Assembly (NCBI RefSeq): GCF_016097555.1
Contig: NC_054701.1
Location: 35,757,511 to 35,821,510, forward strand
From: Gigantopelta aegis
Lineage: Eukaryota; Mollusca; Gastropoda; Neomphalida; Peltospiridae
Length of the DNA: 64,000 nt
Direction of reading: 5' to 3'
Shown here: piece after piece, positions 55,887 through 64,000 of the stretch
Layout of the letters: each line of letters begins with the position of its first letter
Position numbering within the stretch: position 1 is the stretch's first letter
Notes under the pieces: model-generated
What the model was told of the DNA's origin: nothing
Database searches by the model: none
Seen by the model: the letters and a program-made list of their open reading frames with translations, nothing else
Position numbers and translations under genes: made by a program

Positions 55887-58464
55887 TTAAAAGGTCTTCC
55901 AGTCTCTTAAGACCTTTGTAGAGATTCCTTAGATCAAGTGTGGCTTGGAAGAACCCCTTTCACGTGAGAAATTTAGTGCCAAACCATGAATGCTGTTATT
56001 ATGCTACTGTGGATTAGCTGCAAACCTTCCATCCAGTAGATATTCCCTGAAAATATGCTGTACCAATAGAGCAAATTGGAAGAGAGCAAATTGCCATGGT
56101 CTCATATGGTATTGTGAACATAATAGACATTATATTTGAGTCAGATGATAAGACTGAAATAGGTAAGAAAGTCAAGTGCTAGATATGCCTGATGACTATA
56201 TCTGATGTCAATTATATAAACCTAAGCATAAATTAAGCACAATTTAAATACAAATATGTTTTTAAAAAGTAGTACAAGCTTCTGTGAGATAGATGAATTG
56301 TAAATGTTTTAACACACATGCCGAGGAAAGGTACTTATAATTGGCTGGTACTAAGAACAGAGGGACATCTTCATAAATTTGTGAACATAGTATATAAACT
56401 CCATATACTTAACCACATTTGAATAATGAAGCCTCAATATGTTATAGAAAAAAGCCAGGTCAATTTGGGTTTTTTAATAATAAAAGCTTCAGGCAATCCT
56501 AAGTATGTGTATACATAGAAATTAATACATTTCTGGCATTGCTTACTAGTAACTTATTTTGCGAAGTATATAATTATTCATACCTCATATTATATTGTTT
56601 TGTAATTGTTATTAACATCTACTTTATAGAATAAAAGGAAGGATGTAGAAATAGAAAATTGTAAACTTCGCATATATTATATTTGGGTCACATAAAATGA
56701 TTGAGAATTGAGAATGAAAGTTAGATTTTTTATAGTGCTAGATATTTGCCAGATGACAATATTCTATGTAGATATCAATTATATACACCAAAACATAAGT
56801 TAAGCATACTATAAAAAGAACTGCAATACTAAAATATTACAAAAAGCAACAAAAAAACTAGCTATTGTAAGATGAACTGTTGTGAGATAGATAAATTGTA
56901 TATGTTATGCAGACTTGCCTAGAATGTATGTAAATTCACTTTTTATGTTTGTAAGACTTGTGTGTAATATAAAAAATATTCAAAATATCCATGTAAATGG
57001 TTTAGACAGCATGTACTGCACCATATTTAAGTAATGCTGCCTTCAGATATTAAATACAATACAATAATAAAAGGATCAGAATGTTTTACGTACGGTATGT
57101 ATATATACACATGTACATAGAGAATTACGTATATCGGGAACTGTGTAACTTTTGCTGGCGAGTATACCCCCGGTACTATATCCATACCACATATATTGCA
57201 CTGCTTTGTGGTTTGTTGTTATGAACATGTAATTTAGCATGAATAGCATTCATAATTTGGTCTTAAACCTGTTCAAAATATGTCTGAATGTTAACTTCAA
57301 TATATCCATGCAGTTTCTTCATATATATACTATGTTTGTAATATTTAGGACATTTCAAATTCATTGACTCACTATGCTTAGTCAGATGCCAAAAATGTAT
57401 TATTTTTTGGTGGAATACATTCACCAGTAACCCAGCTTTAAAGTAAAAGCAGTGATATAGTCCAGAATTATTTTCAAATATTTTTGAAAATTATGTGGAA
57501 CATTCACCTTGATCAGAAATTTGCCCTGTTAAAAATAAATAGGGTGCCTACACTCAAACGTGCCCTACAGGCACACCCACCAACAGATTGCCTGCAGACA
57601 AGCTGATTTGAATATGTCTATGGATAGGCTTCAAAGATATCCTCATCTTGAAAAATCCCGGGGATGGGGTAGAGGCGGTTATAGTGGGCCCACGGTCTAT
57701 GTCCAGCTCTTTCTCCCAGCATATTGGTTTAAACAAACACACCCTCTAAACCAGGCCGGAGTACTCCCATTTTACACAAAAAAGCACTACTTTTGCATGG
57801 GCCGGAATTACCACAAACAAGTCTTCAATATCAACAAGTTACACGTGTTTACAAACTACATGATCTCTCCTGGTACTTCAGTCAAATAGTTGCCACTTCA
57901 TAGCTGTCTGTCATGAAATAATCACAGTCAAACAGCAGACTACTTGCGCGGTCAAATTTTCGGATTTTGGACAACCAAATGGGAAGATAACTGTAATCTG
58001 AGGCCATATGTCTCAGCAAACATCTCTAGGTGAATCAAATCAATTTCTACTGCCGATAATGTTAACGTTTATTAATAAAACTGATATAAGCAGCGTATTA
58101 ACACACACACTGGCAGTACACCACTAAACAGTGTAGCATCTCACATACAATCTACCTGCAAGACATTTTGGGGGCGTGGCCGTTTTAAAAATTTAATTTA
58201 ATGTTTAATGAAAATCGCAGTTTCATTTTGGGGGCTATCTGGACTGGTTTCAAACTCTTGTGTATACTGCATAACACCTGTTCAACAAATTATTTTTTTT
58301 AATGTATTTATTTATTGCCAATGGATAATAGTATTTGCATAAATAATGAATGTCACATATTACTCCGGACATCGGTGCACCTCGAACTTTAACACAGAAC
58401 TTTGTTCTTTGGTACAATGCAACCTCAAACGTAACGGAGAACGCCCAGTCATAAACAAGTCAAA

Positions 58465-58630
58465 GTTTGTTTTGTTTAACGGCACCACTAGATCACATTG
58501 ATTTATTAATGACCGGCTATTGGATGTCAAATTTTTTCTAATTTTGACATATAGTCTGGCACTGGCTGGAACGAGAAATAGACCGACCGCGCATCAGGCG
58601 AGCGCTTTACCACTGGGCTACGTCCCGCAC
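58465..58630 (-). mobile_element. SINE, head 2 / tail 2, unit D, core deleted
   Basis: The tail 2 end and the head 2 end are joined near 58557, with the whole core gone. Counterpart of 30215-30488. Confidence 0.82.
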
Positions 58631-59590
58631 CCTGTACACTGTATGATACCACGTAGCTGATAAGCTGCGACCGACGCCTTAACTTCTTCTGTTCAAAGTT
58701 GTCAGTGTCTGTTGTCATGGTGTCCGCTTCCTTATTGTCACAGTTGTCGCAATCAATTTCACTCCCTTGCATTCAACTTTTTCAGTTATCGGGACAATTG
58801 TTTTCCTGTGCGACTTGTCCAAATTCAAATCTGATGTTGCTTAAGAACTGAACGTTATATTTTTGACGTTCATGCGATGATAAACACCAAAACCATTTTA
58901 CACACTGTATGAATGGCGTAGATCACATGATAGCATTTTAACCAATCCAGACGCCTATTACAAAACAGTAATTATAAAATGGAATTATAACTGTTTTAGA
59001 AGCCCGTTCAAAATTGCGCCAAATTCCCTCAATCAAAATTGCGCACCCTTTTCTCTTTGGCATTTAACTGCTCCATTCAAATTCCATTGCACCACCACCA
59101 CCCCCACCCGCCTGCTACGGATTTGATCGGGCTGCTGGTGCTCCCTTGCACCTGCCAGTGCAGGTGGCCCCTCCTCTCCCCTCCCCCCACCTTTCCTGTC
59201 TTAGACGGAGGAGCCGGCCAAGGCCGACTCTTGTGCCCACGACAGGCGTGCGCTACAACAGCTTGTTCTGAATGTGCACGTAAAACCCTATGACCTGACC
59301 TGACCTGTTTTAGAAGCAGTTTTTGCCTCAGCATGTTTTTCCTGCGTGGCTAATCTTACTGTGACTGCTTCATTAAATCCGTCACTGTCACTGTCACTAT
59401 CATCAAACGACTCACTGGCACGTTTATGCACACTGCAAATACACTCATCCTGATTAATCCCACATCTTTCACAAAGAAAAATGTTATTGCAGTTTCTCGC
59501 ATAATGTCCTTTTCCTTTGCAAAAATGACACTCAATATTGGGGCAGTCTTTAATCACATGACAGTCCGACCTGCAGTTATGCTTGAATAA
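58631..59590 (-). pseudogene. Zinc-knuckle relic, unit D
   Basis: Counterpart of the unit B relic. An open frame at 59310-59557 has CHFCKGKGHYARNC, CERCGINQDEC and the DSDSDSDG run; the MQGSEIDCDNC piece is at 58640-58772. Between them is the inserted repeat at 59004-59304, flanked by CTGTTTTAGAAGC. Confidence 0.55.
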
Positions 59591-59699
59591 TCCGGCCAGT
59601 TACAGAAAAGTGGTCTCCTTACATTAGCGATCTATACGTATGTTACTCTGCTGTAAGCAGTTTTCCATTAATTCATCCGTATAAAAAGTGTCACAATGT

Positions 59700-59883
59700 C
59701 AGTGGGCCGTACCAGAGGGGAGGAGAGGGGGCACTACTTTTTAAAAAACAAATGAACCACATATACAAAATTAAAACCCTGGGAGGTGTATGATATTTTT
59801 CTGGAGTTAAAAAAGTGAGATTTCCTCAGGGGGCAAATGCCCTCTCCTTCCCCCCCCCCCCCCCCAGGAGGATACGGCGCTTG
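59700..59883. mobile_element. hAT-type MITE, unit D
   Basis: Counterpart of 31525-31701, with several extra single-base insertions that are not seen in the other copies. Confidence 0.75.
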
Positions 59884-60134
59884 CACAATTGTATTGCTTT
59901 TTGTATCTTTCGTGTGTGGTTTCTTCAAAATATCTAATATGGTTGCTTGGAATCATCCGACTAGTTACAGATAAGTAATGCGAGTCAGTGGTGGGAGTGT
60001 GTGTATTAGCAGTGGCTTAATTTTGTTTGGTTCATCGAGATATGAACAAAAAAAAGTAAGCACCTCTCGACCAGTCAGAATGCTGTAAAGTGTATAAACG
60101 CAAAGAAAATTTAATTATTTCAACTTATCAAATG

Positions 60135-60300
60135 AAGAGGGAGTAGTGGGTCTTATGCCTATCAATTGAGTCGTTAAAACTCGCTCCGGGTGGGAGCCGG
60201 TACCGGGCTGCGAACCCTGTACCTACCAGCATTATGTCCAATGGCTTAACCACGACACCACCGAGTCCAGTAGACGTCGTTTAAGTTTCTTGCACCTACT
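60135..60300 (-). mobile_element. Third-family SINE, unit D
   Basis: Counterpart of 31945-32110. Confidence 0.7.
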
Positions 60301-60537
60301 GCCTCTACTCGGTTGATGATGATGAACAAATTAATTAATAAATCAATAAATCAATCAGTTTATTATGCCGAAGCTAAAAGCAGCCATTGACGGTAACAAA
60401 CAAAATACAGTGCATAGTTATTAATACAACAGTATTACAAATATACATCTAAATAAAATATGATACCAAACTACATTTAAAAAATGAAAAAATACAAAAC
60501 AAGTAAATGTATATAAGAATTAATGATTAATAAATAA

Positions 60538-60549
60538 TAATAATAATAA

Positions 60550-60596
<47 letters not shown>

Positions 60597-60632
60597 TTTA
60601 TAGTAGTAGTAATACTAATAATGATGATAATA

Positions 60633-60672
<40 letters not shown>

Positions 60673-60706
60673 TATAGTAGTAGTAATACTAATAATGATG
60701 ATAATA

Positions 60707-60763
<57 letters not shown>

Positions 60764-60775
60764 AAGTAGTAGAGG
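60538..60775. repeat. (TAG)n microsatellite, unit D, with higher-order repeat
   Basis: TAG runs alternate with an interrupter containing AATACTAATAATGATGATAA that occurs twice (near 60610 and 60685). The locus has grown by duplicating a larger block as well as by TAG slippage. Confidence 0.93.
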
Positions 60776-61461
60776 AAACAAGAACTATAACAGTAACATT
60801 TTAAGTTTTTGCATTGCCAGACAAATAAATGTTGATAGATCTAATTAAAAAAAACCGATATATTCACCTTCAATCTTTTTTAAATTACAAAGAGTGTATA
60901 GTCGTTCTTCTGTAATGGAGAATGTCTGAGGAGGTGTAGATTCGGGAAAAATAAGTCACGAGCCCCGTATGTGTGAGTTAATTATTTTCCATGAATCTAC
61001 ACTTCTGAGTGCATTCTCCAACTTAATTCTCAATTCATTAAAACAAATTACGTGACTGCTAAATTAACTTCTATGTTATCCTTTTTAATGAAAATATTTT
61101 TTACAAAACTAATAACCAAAAGCATCCTTTCGGACCTAATAAGGCTTAAATTACATTTTTATTTGATGTTGCTGACGTTTGCCCTCATGGGCTAAAGCGT
61201 TGGTCTTGTTTACAATGAATACGTTCAATAGTGGGTTTCAATCCCTGACGTGGATGCATAAAAAGTTCTAATTGCATTGTTTCGCAGGTCTTGATTCTTG
61301 AAAAATAATCTACACCTGGAACAATAGTGTGACGTCACAGGTTTGAATTAACTAGGAATATTGTTAAGTCTACCATTTATAATATTGATATCTAGCACAC
61401 TACACCTTAAAATTAAACAAAGCAACCATATATTTTGTACAAGATATACTATCTAAATATA
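60776..61461. other. Duplicated noncoding module, unit D
   Basis: Matches 32531-33400 but lacks about 200 bases around 61130. No gene seen. Confidence 0.6.
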
Positions 61462-61860
61462 AGTTAAGTTTGTTTTTTATTTAACGACGCCGCTAGAGCA
61501 CATTGATTTTTTATCTTATCATCGGCTATTGGACGTCAAACATATGGTCATTCTGACACTGTTTTTTAGAGGAAACCCGCTGTCGCCACATAGGCTACTC
61601 TTTTACGACAGGCAGCAAGGGATCTTTTATTTGCGCTTCCCACAGGCAGGATAGCACAAACCATGGCCTTTGTTGAACCAGTTATGGATCACTGGTCGGT
61701 GCAAGTGGTTTACACCTACCCATTAAGCCTTGCGGAGCACTCACTCAGGGTTTGGAGTCGGTATCTGGATTAAAAATCCCATGCCTCGACTGGGATCCGA
61801 ACCCAGTACCTACCAGCCTGTAGACCGATGGCCTGCCACGACGCCACCGAGGCCGGTTAT
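61462..61860 (-). mobile_element. Mosaic SINE, head 1 / tail 2, private to unit D
   Basis: Complete copy with ATCTAAATATA at 61451-61461 and 61861-61871. Units A (near 8565) and B (near 33380) show the single, unoccupied target. It is a late mover. Confidence 0.93.
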
Positions 61861-62010
61861 ATCTAAATATACTTCACAACAGTAATCAGTTTTGAACTTG
61901 TAATAGTTTCTTAAGCATGAAGACGTTGAAATGTTAGCAAACACATTTTGGATAACTGATCTCCAAGTCACTGTTTAGTGTTTTGTGGTGATACAGTTGA
62001 TACATCTTAA

Positions 62011-62337
62011 AGGCATACTGTCACGGATTTAAGGACCTCATTTCTCTAAAAATTGATAATAAATAAAAATTACATTAATTGTTGTAAACCAAATCTAGCT
62101 ATCGCATCACCTTAACTGAACCATGATGGAGTGAAATCCATGTCATCCCTCTTGGCAATTTTAGTTTTTGAATTCTGGACCATTGCCATAATTCAATTAT
62201 TTTTACAAAATGTCATTAATAAATGGAGTATGGTGGTTATGAAGATGGGTGAATAAAGTACATTTAGGGACAAATCAAATTATTTTTGTTCAGGTAATAC
62301 TTTGTTAAATAGGTCAATGGTCTGTGACAATATGCCT
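62011..62337. mobile_element. TTAA-flanked MITE, unit D
   Basis: Same insertion as 33482-33805, with TTAA at 62007-62010 and 62338-62341. Confidence 0.92.
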
Positions 62338-63316
62338 TTAAGACTCCCAAAGATACCAAAATCCAAGTTCTTGTAACAAAACATAAACACACATTGCCCA
62401 GTTTTTACACTTAGTAATAGTATTAGCATTTTCTGTAGTATTCTATACATTTTGTAGATATGAGAATCCTTGTTATGAATTATTTTAAACCAATACATCA
62501 ATATTTTCTGTTTACATACAACAGAGATACATGTAGGTAACCTTCCAAGCTCTAATAAAATAGCGTTATGTTTTCACAGTAAACTAATCACAGTAAATTG
62601 TCAATTTATTTAATAATATATGCAAACCATTTTCGATTTAAGAAATGAAATCATATCGTCTGCCTAATTAAGCATAAATAAAGAAATGTCCTCTGTTTTG
62701 TCTTCATAAAGTCTATCCACCATCAGTAAATGGCATGCCATCAATATATTTGTCTAAATACTCAAGCTGAATACTATCGCTTTCAATTCCACAAATATGC
62801 ACACAGCCATTTTGTAAAAACATTAAGATAGCATGTTTAGTGCTTCAGAATCAATTTTTTTTTTTTTAATATAAATTCTATGAAGATTTGAACTAACTGG
62901 TGAAATATAAACTAACTATATAAAAATGTCCTGATTAACTTTGAAGAAATCTTTACATAACTTCAACCACAAAATACCCTTGTTATCACATTCAATCAGC
63001 TTAATCCCTTTTTCTGAAGTAGATCTATAAAATATAGATACACCGCCATTATTACGTTTGGCCCGATTATGTTTACTTAACCTTGGACAATGAATTGATG
63101 TATAACTGTCTAAAAATCTGTGAATGTTTTTTTTTGCTTTATTTTTTTATTTTTTTTATTTTTTTTATTTTTTTATAGATAGCCATGTTTCAGATAAAAC
63201 ATAATATATTTACAAAATAATTCAATGACACCTGGGTCACTAAGTTTTATTTGAAAACTTTCATAGTTAAAATATAAAAATTATAATTGCTCCTCATCGC
63301 TGTTCTATACCCAACT

Positions 63317-63548
63317 CTCGGACCATCATGAATTAAAAAAAGTTTGTTTTATTTAACGACGCCACTAGAGCACATTGATTTTTTATCTTATCATCGGCTA
63401 TTGGACGTCAAACGTATGGTTATTCTGAAATTCTCGGACCATCATGAATAAAAAAAAGTTTGTTTTATTTAACGACGCCACTAGAGCACATTGATTTTTT
63501 TATCTTATCATCGGCTATTGTACGTCAAACGTATGGTCATTCTGAAAC
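63317..63548. repeat. 116-bp tandem duplication at the SINE edge
   Basis: CTCGGACCATCATGAAT followed by the first part of SINE tail 2 occurs twice with a period of 116. The copies in units A and B have it once. Confidence 0.92.
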
Positions 63549-63846
63549 TGTTTTTTTTACAGGAAACCCGCTGTCGCCACATAGGCTACTCTTTTCCGAT
63601 AGGCAGCAAGGGATCTTTCATTTGCGCTTCCCACAGGCAGGATAGCACAAACTATGGCCTTTGTTGAACCAGTTATGGATCACTGGTCGGTGCAAGTGGT
63701 TTACACCTACCCAATGAGCCTTGCGGGGCACTCACTCAGGGTTTGGAGTCGGTATCTGGATTAAAAATCCCATGCCTCGACTGGGATCAGAACCCAGTAC
63801 CTACCAGTCTGTAGTCCGATGGCTTAACCACTGCGCCACCGAGGCC
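63451..63846 (-). mobile_element. Mosaic SINE, head 1 / tail 2, unit D
   Basis: Same insertion as 9692-10086, with GGACCATCATGAATA at 63436-63450 and 63847-63861. Confidence 0.9.
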
Positions 63847-63936
63847 GGACCATCATGAATACGTCCATCCACATACAGTTTATCAGCAGACAGTTTCATA
63901 TTTATTCCAGTCCCTCTCAGACGTTTCATCACAGGA

Positions 63937-64000
63937 GGGTTTTTTTTTTTTTTTAAATGATTTATTGTCCCAGCAAAAACAATTTGGCAATGTCAGGGAT
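63937..64000 (-). mobile_element. LINE 3' end with poly-A, runs off the window
   Basis: The minus strand reads GGGACAATAAATCA, then an A run of about 15, the layout of a polyadenylated LINE 3' end. It resembles the end of the LINE at 12972-14021. Unit B has no insertion here. Confidence 0.6.

Larger units (their letters stand above)
53861..57699. mobile_element. Academ-like DNA transposon, decayed (3.8 kb)
   Basis: Ends TAGTCCATGGGCC and the complement of TAGACCGTGGGCC, with TGT on both sides (53858-53860 and 57700-57702). The unit C paralogue has one TGT and no element (near 45632). Long imperfect inverted repeats extend about 1 kb inward. A central minus-strand frame (55510-55886) reads LAITGYDTNSAFMQNGKTGG, resembling the HAFTGCDxxSxFxGKGK motif of a large family of transposon-linked nuclease-like proteins in marine invertebrates. 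A 3-bp duplication fits Academ. Family call tentative. Confidence 0.6.
53712..58005. mobile_element. GGCCTCAG MITE, unit D, split by an Academ-like element
   Basis: Same ends as 29339-29749, with ATAT at 53708-53711 and again after 58005. The MITE's own sequence is at 53712-53860 and 57700-58005. Confidence 0.85.
62340..63935 (-). mobile_element. LINE relic, unit D
   Basis: Counterpart of 8665-10280 and 33810-35470: post-RT piece, endonuclease region near 62930-63290 and the start of the ORF1 C-terminus near 63870. Cut at 63936 by another insertion. Confidence 0.7.
53670..64000. repeat. Segmental duplication unit D, open at right edge
   Basis: Module order as in unit B from the GGCCTCAG MITE onward, with an Academ-like transposon and an extra SINE (61462-61860) added. 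The window ends inside the LINE relic that in units A and B lies a few hundred bases from the TLR stop codon. Confidence 0.75.

Noticed and set aside
53861-57699. Host multi-exon gene in the AT-rich 3.8 kb of unit D
   Set aside because: Clean TGT duplication, empty paralogue and long inverted repeats show that it is a transposon.
59039-59334. Minus/plus frames with Pro/Gly-rich and His/Arg-rich parts
   Set aside because: They fall in the inserted repeat with the TGACC end and are not conserved in length between units.

Overview
The window is eukaryotic and almost certainly from a mollusc, more likely a gastropod than a bivalve. This is inferred from the gene type (a Toll-like receptor with LRRs, one membrane segment and a TIR domain on a single coding exon), from abundant tRNA-headed SINEs of a kind I associate with molluscan genomes, and from the mix of LINEs, small DNA transposons and a DIRS-like element. 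There is no bacterial-style gene organisation. Two 200-base N runs (22713-22912 and 48372-48571) mark assembly gaps.

The only host genes I recognise are Toll-like receptor (TLR) copies, all on the minus strand. One is intact (35604-37721, 705 aa). One is full length but has a single in-frame stop (10477-12594). One is an N-terminal fragment next to the first gap (22914-23967). They sit in a large segmental duplication whose modules recur in the same order: unit A about 2811-20860, unit B about 25480-44020, unit C about 44024-48371, and unit D about 53670-64000. Unit D runs off the right edge just before its TLR would be expected. Insertions present in one unit and missing at the same base in another (paralogous empty sites) give exact target-site duplications and suggest that A split off first.

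Region by region. 1-2800: the end of a pogo-like element, SINEs, TA repeats and a TTAA MITE. 2811-20860: unit A, with a fossil DIRS-like element (3671-6530) inside a zinc-knuckle relic, LINE relics, the stop-bearing TLR, a 5'-truncated L1/Tx1-like LINE and many SINEs. 20816-25480: AT-rich sequence, the first gap and the TLR fragment. 25480-29110: a Tc1 transposase relic and a 1.9 kb palindromic foldback element. 29110-44020: unit B with the intact TLR. 44024-48371: truncated unit C. 48572-53670: a separate LINE with ORF1 zinc knuckles and endonuclease, then an unassigned GC-richer coding-like stretch. 53670-64000: unit D, carrying a 3.8 kb Academ-like DNA transposon nested in a MITE.

Functionally, the array is an innate-immune receptor cluster expanding by tandem duplication in repeat-dense DNA. 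The SINEs form a modular set in which two tRNA-type heads and two tails occur in all four combinations around one shared core.
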